The notes beneath the pieces are model-generated. The model searched no databases and was not told the DNA's origin. It saw only the letters and a list, made by a program, of their open reading frames with translations. This document shows, piece by piece, positions 16,136 to 25,000 of a stretch of 39,428 nt of DNA (position 1 is its first letter; each line of letters opens with the position of its first letter). The translations under genes and the position numbers were made by a program. The stretch is from a virus, in the IMG/VR virus record IMGVR_UViG_3300035158_000906, positions 1 to 39,428 of that record. The stretch is one strand, 5' to 3'.

Positions 16136-16390
16136 ATGGCTAACAACCAACGCACATACTTTGACTATGCCAAGGCCAAGGTCATGGAGTTTATTGGCGA
16201 CTGCATCATCAAGGCGGTATCCGGTAACGACCTTACCCTTGAGGTCGATGCAGACAAGCATGTCATCGTCAGTGGTGGCGAGGTTCAAATCACCAAGGAC
16301 GGTGGTGGCATCACTATGAACTCCCCTGACGGCACCGCCTACAAGCTGACTATCGCCAATGGCGGCTCCACTGATGTCTCTGAGGCATAG
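16136..16390 (+). CDS. Small structural-like protein (84 aa)
   Basis: A short protein between two hairpins, with AGGAGG nine bases before the ATG at 16136. The N-terminal 25 residues look helical (YFDYAKAKVMEFIGDCIIKAV). The rest consists of short beta strands (NDLTLEVDADKHVIVSGGEVQITKDGGG) and ends in MNSPDGTAYKLTIANGGS. A similar SPDGTxYxLTV ending is common in phage virion proteins. It may be a head-associated or fibre-attachment protein, but I cannot assign a family. The flanking hairpins suggest its level is set apart from the capsid gene. Confidence 0.65.
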   Translation: MANNQRTYFDYAKAKVMEFIGDCIIKAVSGNDLTLEVDADKHVIVSGGEVQITKDGGGITMNSPDGTAYKLTIANGGSTDVSEA

Positions 16391-16430
16391 AAATCCCAGT
16401 AGCACTTAGTGGGGTCAAAACCAGCAGCGA

Positions 16431-16462
16431 GAAGGGGAGGGCGAGAACGTCTCCTCCCCTTC
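16431..16462. repeat. Inverted repeat (10-bp hairpin) in the gap before the connector gene
   Basis: GAAGGGGAGG at 16431-16440 pairs with CCTCCCCTTC at 16453-16462 around a 12-base loop. No T run follows, so it is not a standard terminator. It may act as an mRNA stability or processing element between the small structural gene and the connector gene. Confidence 0.5.
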
Positions 16463-16496
16463 ACCGTTACTACGTCTGTGAAAGGGGTCTACCAGT

Positions 16497-17552
16497 ATGG
16501 CTAAGACATTTCTACAGGGACACAACCTCACGCTCACCGTCTACTGGCAAGACGGTGCCGGTAACCTAGTAGACGTGTACGACCCCTCCAACCCCAGCGA
16601 AGTAGGCACTCGCGTGACCATTACTCACAACGATGATGTAGTCGTAGACGCCGTGCTGATGAATCACCCCAGCACAGGGACATTTACCTACTCCATCACC
16701 CTACACCAATCCTCTTGGCCAGCTGGTATGTACGAAGTGGAGTACTCAGCCGTGTCGGCAGAAGGCGACCCTCTTTCCGTTGCCGAGACATTCGAGGTGT
16801 TGGAGTCGGAGACCTACACAGCTACAGAAGAAGGTAGCTACGTTTTGTCTGACTTGCTGCCAGCACTAGAAAGACACCTTGACAATGGCCCATTTACCGC
16901 CATGAGCGAAGTCATGAATGGCGTGGCTGATGGGGCCAACAAAATCTTCGGCATACCCACTACCCCGGTAGTCTACGAGAGTGAAACCATCATAGTTAAT
17001 GATGGTGGGAGCGCCGAGGAGCAGGTGCGCAATTCCGACTACTCCATCGACTACGACACAGGGTTGGTCACATTCTCTTCCGCTCCAAACGCTGGGGCTT
17101 ATGTTACAGTCACCTACCAGTACAAACGTCACAGCACTGAAGAGCTCATAGACTTTCTCGTAAGTAGCATACAACAGGTTAGTAGGAGAGCGGGACTCAA
17201 TTGGGATGTAACTCCAGGTGACCAGGGTTACATGTTGGACTTCGACCCAGGCCCCTACACGGATATCATATTCCTCGGAGCACGCATGGCGCGAGAGCTC
17301 GGTGCCCTGAGCGACGATGCAGCCAACGCCATAGACTGGTCGGAGCTGGGGACCTCTGTGAGAAGAAGCCGCATGGCAGATGCCAGGTCCACTGCTATAG
17401 CGAACCTAAAAGACAAGTTTGACCAGGAGCTCAAGTCGCTCATATACGACAACAGAGTAGGCGGCAGATTAGAGAGCGGCAAGGTAGACCACGCCAATGG
17501 TGCCGATTACAAACTGGAGAGCCGCTCCGACTCGTTCGTGGCTGGGTGGTAA
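16497..17552 (+). CDS. Putative head-tail connector/adaptor with Ig-like N-terminus (351 aa)
   Basis: Two parts are visible. Residues 1-100 resemble an immunoglobulin-like beta sandwich (NLTLTVYWQDGAGNLVDVYDPSNP..., GTFTYSITLHQSSWPAGMYEVEYSAV). The rest includes a central beta segment (IFGIPTTPVVYESETIIVND, DYDTGLVTFSSAPNAGAYVTVTYQY). It ends in helices (STEELIDFLVSSIQQVSRRAG, DIIFLGARMARELGALSDDAAN), the latter like head-completion adaptor proteins. The YSIDYDTGLVTFSSAP line is a motif seen in many phage structural proteins. Position right after the capsid genes supports a connector role. Exact class is inferred. Confidence 0.6.
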   Translation: MAKTFLQGHNLTLTVYWQDGAGNLVDVYDPSNPSEVGTRVTITHNDDVVVDAVLMNHPSTGTFTYSITLHQSSWPAGMYEVEYSAVSAEGDPLSVAETFEVLESETYTATEEGSYVLSDLLPALERHLDNGPFTAMSEVMNGVADGANKIFGIPTTPVVYESETIIVNDGGSAEEQVRNSDYSIDYDTGLVTFSSAPNAGAYVTVTYQYKRHSTEELIDFLVSSIQQVSRRAGLNWDVTPGDQGYMLDFDPGPYTDIIFLGARMARELGALSDDAANAIDWSELGTSVRRSRMADARSTAIANLKDKFDQELKSLIYDNRVGGRLESGKVDHANGADYKLESRSDSFVAGW

Positions 17553-17554
17553 CC

Positions 17555-18013
17555 ATGGACATTGGCTTGACCCCACAACAAAAGCAGCAAATTGCGCGAG
17601 ATGTCCATGACATACACAGGGCGCTTGACCGCAATGCCATCATATTCAAGAAACGCAGCGAAGAGGATTGCCCAGATTGCGACATAAACCCAAGGACAGG
17701 GGAATCCACCGACCCGATGTGCCCCACGTGCGATGGGGAGGGCAAGGTATACAGCTGGAAACAGAGCCAGGTGGTGGGGGTTATCAAGTGGATTACCACT
17801 ACTGACATATACCGAGACCGCGCTGGTATCCTCGAAAAGGGAGACTGTCGCCTCAGTATGCACCCGGCTTATGCTACTCAGTTCGAGGTGGGCGACCACC
17901 TGCTAGTAGACGACATACCAGTAGAGGTCAAGGAGATAACCAAGGCTGGCATAGGGCAGGTGAACCGCATATTTGTTGAGTGTAAAAGAATCACTGACCA
18001 AGAGGTGTCTTAG
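17555..18013 (+). CDS. Putative head-closure protein with zinc ribbon (152 aa)
   Basis: A small protein whose middle holds two CxxC pairs, CPDC at 39-42 and CPTC at 56-59, with a GEG turn, so it likely binds one zinc. The C-terminal half is beta-rich (GVIKWITTTDIYRDRAGILEKGDCRLS, FEVGDHLLVDDIPVEVKEITK). A zinc ribbon followed by such a beta domain is seen in head-closure/neck proteins of many phages. Position after the adaptor and before the tail-completion gene agrees. ATG at 17555 is preferred; a GTG at 17546 would overlap the previous gene. Confidence 0.6.
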   Translation: MDIGLTPQQKQQIARDVHDIHRALDRNAIIFKKRSEEDCPDCDINPRTGESTDPMCPTCDGEGKVYSWKQSQVVGVIKWITTTDIYRDRAGILEKGDCRLSMHPAYATQFEVGDHLLVDDIPVEVKEITKAGIGQVNRIFVECKRITDQEVS

Positions 18014-18015
18014 AG

Positions 18016-18852
18016 ATGCCACAAAACAGATGGAGACCGGTTAGTGATTTTCTGCATCACCTGAGAGCAGAGTTGCAAGATGGTCAAGAAATCACACAAG
18101 CTCTCAATGAGATAGTGCTTCACATAACCCAACAAGTCAAAGAGCGCTCCAACTGGGCCACGACATCCAGTAAGAGCGGAGAACCCTACGACCTTGTGGA
18201 CACTGGTCAGTTTCTTGATGCCATTAAACCAGGCGCTGTCACAGGTAAGGGCAGCAGTTGGATAGCGGGCGTGGCCTCGATACAGGAGCTCGACTCCCTC
18301 AGGAGACCCGCGTTCACGCTACCAGATGGCACCAACATACCGGCTGGGAAGCAATCTTATTGGAGATATCTTGAGTGGGGTTTGCCCCCAAACCCTGCTT
18401 ACCGATTTGTTCCAGTAGGGCTAAGTCCCTATGAGCGTAAGAGGCGCAACTTAAAGGTTCCAAAAGAGGGACAATCGCAGAGCGCTTACACTAGCACGAG
18501 AGTTGAAAGGCACACCAAGACCGCCCCAGGTGGAAGGCGGGGTGGCAAGTCTTACCTGGTAGAGTCTCACAAGAAGGGCGATAAGCGCACTACCTGGGAA
18601 GTAGGCAGCATGCAGGGGTACAAAGCCAAGGGACCCAAGGTAACCAATCGCGGTAAAGAGATGATGCAGGCGCGTTTCAAAGTGCGAGGGTTCATGGTGA
18701 AGAATACAACAGGGGGGCCTGGTCATAGTGGCATAGCTCCCACCTACTTATTCAGGAGAGGCCTGCAGACCTCAGAGACGTTCATAACACAGCGGATGAC
18801 CATCGCCATACAACATGTCATTGCCGCTGCGGAAAAAAAGACCAGCAAATAG
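18016..18852 (+). CDS. Putative tail-completion/neck protein, HK97 gp10-like (278 aa)
   Basis: The pattern DLVDTGQFLDAIKPGA, then YWRYLEWGLPPNPAYRFVP, ending in an APTYLFRRGL helix, matches the HK97 gp10-like group. In that group DTGxLxxSI and YxxxxEYGT...PxxFLRPAL motifs are typical. The middle (about 140-230) is a basic, Gly/Lys-rich insertion (PGGRRGGKSYLVESHKKGDKR) that makes it longer than the usual 110-160 residues. It starts two bases after the previous stop. I infer it helps join tail to head. Confidence 0.65.
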   Translation: MPQNRWRPVSDFLHHLRAELQDGQEITQALNEIVLHITQQVKERSNWATTSSKSGEPYDLVDTGQFLDAIKPGAVTGKGSSWIAGVASIQELDSLRRPAFTLPDGTNIPAGKQSYWRYLEWGLPPNPAYRFVPVGLSPYERKRRNLKVPKEGQSQSAYTSTRVERHTKTAPGGRRGGKSYLVESHKKGDKRTTWEVGSMQGYKAKGPKVTNRGKEMMQARFKVRGFMVKNTTGGPGHSGIAPTYLFRRGLQTSETFITQRMTIAIQHVIAAAEKKTSK

Positions 18853-18926
18853 AGGAAATACCCCCGCCTATGGGTAAGACTATGTTTGAAGAGAAGGGGA
18901 TTGAATCATGACGGAGGTAGCTGCTT

Positions 18927-19406
18927 ATGCAAAAGACTAACCTAATCTACCTCTCCGTCTGGCAGGCTATACGGGATGGCCTTGACGCCGTTGGGTTTGA
19001 TGAAGAGCTGGTGCCAATCACAGATACTTACCCAGAGAGCAGCGTCAAGCTGCCGTTGATAGTGTTGGGCACAGCGCCATTTGATGAGTTTGGCGTAGAG
19101 CTCGGCAGCATCAGGCAGGGGCTCACGATACGCTTTGACATTGAAATATTGGCCCGTTCAGATGCTGGGGCCAGAGACCTATTTGACATCATCAGAGAAT
19201 CTCTGAGGCCCATATCTACTCATGGGGACATACCCATATACGACTACAATGAGGGATTTCCCGAAGACGGGATTTCACCCTCCAAGGTCGGGGTGATCCA
19301 GACTGAGGATATAACGGGCGAAGAAGTATACGATGAAGAGGTCGGGGAAATTGCCCGACATCAATGGAGCGTTCAAGTTGTAGCGCTGGCCATCTTGTGG
19401 TCATAA
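18927..19406 (+). CDS. Putative tail terminator protein (159 aa)
   Basis: A 159-residue alpha/beta protein: an N-terminal helix (YLSVWQAIRDGLDAVGF), strand SVKLPLIVLGTAPFDEFG, strand GLTIRFDIEILARSD, helix ARDLFDIIRESLRPI, and a last strand HQWSVQVVALAILW. This is the order in tail terminators of the lambda gpU type, which cap the tail tube. GGAGG lies nine bases before the ATG at 18927. It stands between the gp10-like gene and the tail tube, the standard place. Confidence 0.72.
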   Translation: MQKTNLIYLSVWQAIRDGLDAVGFDEELVPITDTYPESSVKLPLIVLGTAPFDEFGVELGSIRQGLTIRFDIEILARSDAGARDLFDIIRESLRPISTHGDIPIYDYNEGFPEDGISPSKVGVIQTEDITGEEVYDEEVGEIARHQWSVQVVALAILWS

Positions 19407-19434
19407 CGCCATAAAGCAAAGGAGGTAACTAGCT

Positions 19435-20493
19435 ATGGGAGAAGACCAGTTCTTTGGAGGCGACGAGTCAGACGACATCACTAGGGAGCCCAACGGCGAT
19501 GCCCCACAAGCTGCCGAAGAGGGTGGCGTCGGGGCGCGAGCCGACCTACAGAATGTCGCAGCTAATGTGCCTTACTACAAGGTACAGCTGAGCGGTGCCC
19601 GCACGGCGGATGATGAGACGCTTGAATTCGGCGGCGCACAAACCGCTAACTTCACCTACCGAGCCACGCAAGATGAGGTCAAGGCGTTGGGCACTACCAC
19701 GCTATGGGTACAGTACGACGTGCCTACCGTGGACGCCACCATCACGCAGAACCTTGGCTTTGGCGACCCTGCTCCACTTCTGTTGGGGCAAGACTTCGCT
19801 GGCGCTGTGGCCGCACAGACCACTCCGGACGCTGAATTCGACTTGCCACAATACGAGTTGCAGGTTGATGCAGGCGGTGCTGTCATGAATCTACCACGCG
19901 CATACTTCTCTGGCGTAGACATCACTGCCAGAGTCGGAGCGTTTGCGACAGCAGACTGGCGTTTCGAGGGGTTTGCTGGCTCACTAACCAACACCGCTCT
20001 ATCGCCATTCACCTGGGACCAGCCGCAAGTCACATCACAGGCTGCTTTCGTTCGTCACGGTGGAGTCCATGCTGATATGGCGGGTCTTACGCTCCGTGTT
20101 CAGTCCGTGAGAATCACGATGAACATGGGCAGAGAGCCGCTGAAGCAGTTGGGGACCTATGAGCCGTTCGTGCTCATACCAACGTTCCCCATCACTGTGA
20201 ACGCCACAGTTGAGGCGTTCCCCGTGCAGGACTCAGCTGAGGTGTCTTACACCACTACGGGTAACGTGGACCCAGCCGTGTATGGCAGGCCCACCGAAGC
20301 CGGTGACGCAGACATCATCATGCGCACCAGCGAGGGCCATTTCGGCAGCAACGCTGCGCACGATAAGTGCACATTCAGGCTGCCGGATTGTCAGATTATC
20401 GACGTAAGCCAGGCTGGCAACGTAGGCGGTAGTGCCACTATCACCTACACGCTCAGGGCTTACGACCTGCAGTACAAGAGCGAGACTGCATAA
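19435..20493 (+). CDS. Major tail (tube) protein (352 aa)
   Basis: A beta-rich protein with an AAAGGAGGTAA ribosome site. Its N-terminal 45 residues are acidic and disordered-looking. It follows the terminator gene and precedes the chaperone pair, where the tail tube gene normally lies. Segments such as LTLRVQSVRITMNMGREPLKQLGTYEPF and FPITVNATVEAFPV resemble tube proteins that bind neighbours through a beta hairpin and a helix. At 352 residues it is somewhat longer than many tubes, so it may carry an extra domain on the tail surface. No sheath gene is near it. Confidence 0.75.
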   Translation: MGEDQFFGGDESDDITREPNGDAPQAAEEGGVGARADLQNVAANVPYYKVQLSGARTADDETLEFGGAQTANFTYRATQDEVKALGTTTLWVQYDVPTVDATITQNLGFGDPAPLLLGQDFAGAVAAQTTPDAEFDLPQYELQVDAGGAVMNLPRAYFSGVDITARVGAFATADWRFEGFAGSLTNTALSPFTWDQPQVTSQAAFVRHGGVHADMAGLTLRVQSVRITMNMGREPLKQLGTYEPFVLIPTFPITVNATVEAFPVQDSAEVSYTTTGNVDPAVYGRPTEAGDADIIMRTSEGHFGSNAAHDKCTFRLPDCQIIDVSQAGNVGGSATITYTLRAYDLQYKSETA

Positions 20494-20526
20494 AAGGCGC
20501 ACCTGAAAAATGGTGCAATTAAGTCT

Positions 20527-20549
20527 AGGGGGCAGAAACCCTGCCCCCT
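20527..20549. terminator. Hairpin after the tail tube gene
   Basis: AGGGGGCAG (20527-20535) and CTGCCCCCT (20541-20549) form a perfect 9-bp GC-rich hairpin with a five-base loop, in the gap between the tube gene and the next gene. There is no T run after it, so partial termination or mRNA protection is more likely than full termination. Confidence 0.5.
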
Positions 20550-20571
20550 GGACAAGGAAAGGAAGGTTACA

Positions 20572-20925
20572 ATGGATACTAGCCCAGCCCCCCAAGGCCC
20601 CCCTGAGGAACGGGACAATACGGTAGCTAAAGAAAGACTTGAGCAGATGGAAGCCAAGTCTAAACTCCTCAAGGAATGTCATGATGCTGTTATTGGCACC
20701 ATGGCCGCCGCTCTCTCCCACGCTGAGCACCGAGACTGTTCCGACCCAGAGGTTTGGGACGGCGTTCGCAGCAAGATTCTGGATGCAGGGAACGACCATT
20801 GGAGAGACCTGCAGGCCAAGCTGGATATGTTCGATATTCGACACGTCCCGCGCAAGCAGGTCGTGTTCGAAATCAACGACAGGAGTCGCATGGAAGTTAC
20901 ATCATCAGAAGAAGGGACGGAGTAA
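20572..20925 (+). CDS. Hypothetical protein in the tail module (117 aa)
   Basis: A small, charged and largely helical protein (RLEQMEAKSKLLKECHDAVIG, DPEVWDGVRSKILDAGNDHW). The start has AAGGAAGG upstream. It ends two bases before the chaperone gene. I do not recognise it. Its position suggests a tail assembly helper. Confidence 0.6.
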   Translation: MDTSPAPQGPPEERDNTVAKERLEQMEAKSKLLKECHDAVIGTMAAALSHAEHRDCSDPEVWDGVRSKILDAGNDHWRDLQAKLDMFDIRHVPRKQVVFEINDRSRMEVTSSEEGTE

Positions 20926-20927
20926 CA

Positions 20928-21668
20928 ATGGCTGAGGACACAGTAGTGCAGGAAGAGAACGAGGAACTCACAGAGGAACAGCGACGCGAGGCCTTGAATC
21001 AGATTATGCAAGGTCTGAAGACAATGGATACGGAGCGATGGGGAACTGTCGTATTCCGTCATCCCACAATTGACGAAAGCGCAAAGGCAGACATGGAGTA
21101 CTCCAAGAACTTCCAAGAGCTCGTTGAGGAAGGCGTCCGTACCAACGCACAATGGCGCAAGTGGATGCGGGAGCAGGGTGTATTCACAAAGGAGGACGAG
21201 GCGCGTGTGCGCACCCTACAACAGAAGCTCCAGGCTCTTTCTACCGCACTGGCAGACACAGAAGAGGGTCAGGCCAGCGAGGCTATAGAAGAGCAGATGG
21301 AAGAAATCACAGAAGAGCTCCAGGACCTATACGAAGAGCAGCAGGCATTCCTGCAACACTCTGCCGAGTCTAAGGCGGAAGAGGGTAGGCTCATGCAGCT
21401 TATGCTCTGCTGCGTAGAGGACGAAGAGGGCAACCCCGTGTGGGAGGACAAGGCTGCTCTGCTGGGTGAACCCAACGATGACGAGATGGTAGAGGTCACC
21501 TCTGGCCTGATGCAGTTTCTAAGGGGCATCCCTTTAGAGTTATCAGAAGCCTTGCAAGAGGGGACGGCGAGTCCGGAAGTGATTGGAGAAGCCGATGGCA
21601 AATCGCCAACCGAACCGGAACAGCCGTCTTCCGAGGGCCAGTCTCCGAATGGGACCGAAACCAAGTAG
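20928..21668 (+). CDS. Tail assembly chaperone, short form (246 aa, gpG-like)
   Basis: The zero-frame product of a chaperone gene pair that coats the tape measure protein during tail assembly. It is strongly acidic and helical (NEELTEEQRREALNQIMQGLKTMD, QAFLQHSAESKAEEGRLMQLMLCC). I start it at ATG 20928, with GGGACGGAG upstream, not at any codon inside the previous gene. A slippery heptamer lies at 21530-21536. After it the zero frame becomes low-complexity (EGTASPEVIGEADGKSPTEP) and stops at 21668, while the -1 frame carries conserved-looking sequence. Confidence 0.8.
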   Translation: MAEDTVVQEENEELTEEQRREALNQIMQGLKTMDTERWGTVVFRHPTIDESAKADMEYSKNFQELVEEGVRTNAQWRKWMREQGVFTKEDEARVRTLQQKLQALSTALADTEEGQASEAIEEQMEEITEELQDLYEEQQAFLQHSAESKAEEGRLMQLMLCCVEDEEGNPVWEDKAALLGEPNDDEMVEVTSGLMQFLRGIPLELSEALQEGTASPEVIGEADGKSPTEPEQPSSEGQSPNGTETK

Positions 21669-21964
21669 CCCTCTGCATCTGGAGCTCGTTCTACGATAAT
21701 GTGTTTGAGCACCCAGAGAGGCCACCTCAACACACTATCGAAAACGACTCGGCTCTGGATATATGGGTAGAAGAACAACAACGCAAAGACAGAGAGCGTC
21801 GAGCAGAATATATTGCCAGCCAGGACGGGAGCAGTCATGGCAAGCAAGGGAAGCTCGACGGTAGAGAAGCAACGCAAGCAGACTTTGAAGGAGGCAAGAC
21901 TATCGAGTTGAGTAACCCGAATCCTCAGAAGTTCGTTATTAGTGAGGACCCGGACCTAATCTAA
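20928..21964 (+). CDS. Tail assembly chaperone, frameshifted long form (345 aa, gpGT-like)
   Basis: Made if ribosomes slip back one base at CCCTTTA (21530-21536). The -1 frame is open from 21482 to the stop at 21962-21964. After the slip it encodes a 142-residue extension with an ending typical of T-type chaperone domains: GPVSEWDRNQVALCIW, SSFYDNVFEHPERPP, and ENDSALDIWVEEQQRKDRER. In lambda and many phages the G-T form is needed for tail assembly in a fixed ratio to the G form. The tape measure gene follows after 77 bases. The product joins residues 1-203 to the extension. Confidence 0.82.
21530..21536 (+). promoter_or_regulatory. -1 programmed frameshift site CCCTTTA
   Basis: The heptamer fits X XXY YYZ and is in the right register: zero-frame codons are CCT (21531-21533) and TTA (21534-21536), slipping to CCC and TTT. 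It lies inside the region where both frames are open (21482-21668), which supports use. Confidence 0.8.
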
Positions 21965-22041
21965 CTCGTAGACTTGGACAATACAACAGGCCGCTCCACC
22001 TGCTCCTTCTATTTTCCTCTTACCACGAGAGGTGACGACAC

Positions 22042-25000
22042 ATGCCACAAGCAGGCGGACACACACCGTACCAACATGTCATCAACCTCAGGGTTGATGC
22101 AAGTAAGGCCATACAACAGCTCAACGCGCTTAAGGGCGAAGCGGAGACTGCTGAAACCTCCATCAAGGAATCGATGGAGAGCATCCGCTCCGCCCTTTCG
22201 CTTGGTGGTCAAAAGGGTCAAAATGCCAAGGGGCTCTTTGCTAACATAGAGTCCCAAGCTGGCGCACTTGGCAAGGCGTTACAGACCTCCGTGTCAAGCT
22301 CCGTCAGAGAGGGCTTGACTACGGGCACCAGAGAGGGTCTCTCCAACATGGAGCGGACCATCACCACCAGCGTGCAGACTGCCGTCGAAACAGGCGTCAG
22401 GCAGGCCCTCAGGAACGTTGAGGGTATGATAAGTGAGACCATTCAGTCTGGTGCCCAGGCAACAACGCGCCCCGCCGCAGCTCGCAGAGAAACGGCTGGC
22501 GGCGGCGCTCCCTCTATGGTCGTATCTCCCACACCACAGCCAGCATCCTCACCACCTCCAGAACCACAAAAGCCACGCTATGATACTGCCAGCCCTGGTC
22601 AGGAGATTAGGGGTGGTGGTGTCATACGTCAGGTTGTAAAGACACAGGGCTCCCCAAGCGATGAACTGGTCAACTGGACCAGAGAACAGGGCTACCAGTT
22701 GCCCCCAGGCCACACTGTGCGTAAGGTGGCCGAGGTAGCCAGTCGTGGTGATGTCATAGACGTTGGCGGCACCAGGCATCAAGTGGTTGGCCTCCCCGAA
22801 GGGCAGTCCATGTCCGAGCAACAGAGAAGGGCTGCTGAACGGGCTGGTTATAGAACTCCCCCAGGCACCACTATAAGAGCCATGGAAGCCGCAAGGCAGC
22901 GCAGGGCTATGGCAGCCGCTAGGCAGCAGAGAGCACGAAGCATGAGCGGTAGTCAGCCAGACTTATTCCATGGAGATACCTCCATAGACCCAAGATACGA
23001 TAACCCTATATTTGAGAATAGCCCAATAGCTCGCCCAACGGATGTCTACCCAATCATGAGAGGTGGCAAGAGTATGCTTGCCATCTCACGAGCTAGCACA
23101 CAAACGGGAGCAGTGAACCAGGGGGTTGGGCCTAAGGTCCAGGTAAACACCTATGACGCAAATGTCAAAGAGGCTGCGCGTAGAGTAGCAGCAGAGCGAG
23201 TGGCACAAGAACGTTATGAGGAAGGATTGCGCGAGTACCAAAGGCAGCAGGCTGAGTATGAAGTAGCCAAAAAAGAATGGTCTGGAAACTTGTGGGGAGA
23301 TACAGAAGAGCCAAGGCCACCGACGCCCCCAACATTCCAAGAGGTATCCCCCAGCGAAGTAAATAACTCAGAAGTTAGTAAGGTATACTCGGAATTGAGG
23401 GGAGAAGTCGCACCGCCTTCTGAGCTCAACAAAAGCATAACTGCCGCCCATGCTTCTCGTGCAGCCAGGGTACGCTCTGGGGAGCTAGACAAGTGGTCGG
23501 TGTCACTGGTCAAAGAAGACGCTAGAGAGGCAATGCAAGGCTATACCGGAGCTAGTCATGTAAAGTTTCACCCAGATGTAGATGATGGCAGGAATGTCCC
23601 TAATAGTGAGACGGCTGAGCGCTTTATGGCTCATCTCAACCAGTTGCCTGGCTCAAAGACAGCGCAGTACAACGATGTTTTTCAAGCTACACTAGCCGAA
23701 GAGGACGTAGCTGGCGTGTTGCTTGATACAGTGCTCAGGAAAGAGATGGGCTCAAAGACACATCAGATATTCGACCAGCCTAATGTTCCAATGTACGGCA
23801 AGGGGCGTAGCACACAAGGAACAGCTGATTGGCTCATAAGAAACTTTATGGGCAACAAGAGCTTCTTCCTAGAAGACGCAGGTCCAGCTCACCAACCAGC
23901 TGGCATTATGGGACTAGCGCCAGACAAAACAGCAAAAGAAGGCCCTGGGCAGTACCCAGGGATTGTAACGCCGACAGATGCAACTGTGTGGCAAATGCTA
24001 CAAACAGTCATGGGCGACATAACGCAGATGTCTGGTGTGATGGACCACGAGCTTGCCTTGTCTCAAATGTTCCCAGAGCAAGGGTTTGGGCGGCCCGTAT
24101 CAGCTATAAGTGGTAGGTTGGGCCTGGAGGGCTTCACAGAAGCAATCTCCAGCACTGAGATGCTGACGCCTGAAAACTTCGAGCAAGTCAAGAGAAACAT
24201 GTTGCTTAACCACATCACCGCCACCATGACAGGCGGTACTCGCCCTGAGTATGGCTTAGGGCTAAGCCCAGGTGTTGCGCACAGAGCAAGGAATGTCACT
24301 GAGCTTGAGGGCCGGGGTTGGACCGAGCCTATTGGTGGTAATAAGAGGCAAAGAACCAGGCCAATGTACATTGGCAATGTAGCTGAAACTATAGAAAACC
24401 TCATGAGAAGAGGTGCTCCCTATAGTGTGGAGCACCATGCTGGCAATTTGCTTAATTTCCTGCAAGAAATGGATGCCACCCGCATACCTGGCACTGGAAT
24501 GCGCGAAACAGTTGGCATCGAAAATGTGCCAGTTAGCAAAGAGCTATTTACTAACTTAGCAAGGATGCAGGCAAATCAAGTAATGGGCAGTGGTTCGCAG
24601 CCATTCTCATTTGACTATCTAATTAGCGAAGCAGCTAGGCGTCAGGGTAACCCTAAACTTGCAGAAGACTATTACCACCCAGACATCCATGGCATGCCAG
24701 AAAAAGACTGGATGCGCTCTGGGCGAATGGTTGTACCAGCGGGCAGGGGAATGCAATCAACCTCCGCTATATCCCGTGGAATAAAAGACTTATCTGGCAG
24801 CGATGCATTTCACCTCGGCTCGGGTGTTATGGGCAAAATCCCATTTGGCATGCGAGGGGACCAGGGCCTCATAAATGAACTTGGCGTAGGTGTGGGCGAC
24901 ATTACAATGGGCACCACCCTTTACTCGGGCACGGGAGGCATTGGGTCGGTGGGGGCCTATGCTATGGACCCAGATACTGCGGCACAAGCGCAGGCAGCTA

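Noticed and set aside
18867-18911. Mini reading frame before the tail terminator gene
   Set aside because: Only about thirteen codons, with no support beyond an ATG. The spacing to the real start with GGAGG explains the gap.
20754-20927. Upstream extension of the tail chaperone frame through the previous gene
   Set aside because: The stretch overlaps a real gene in another frame, looks basic and non-coding-like, and a good ribosome site precedes ATG 20928.
21701-21964. Independent 87-residue gene starting at GTG 21701
   Set aside because: The conserved chaperone segment begins upstream of this GTG in the same frame, and a slippery heptamer explains its translation as a fusion.
22016-22032. 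Five-base-pair hairpin CCTCT/AGAGG covering the tape measure ribosome site
   Set aside because: Too short and weak to claim as a regulatory structure without folding calculations.
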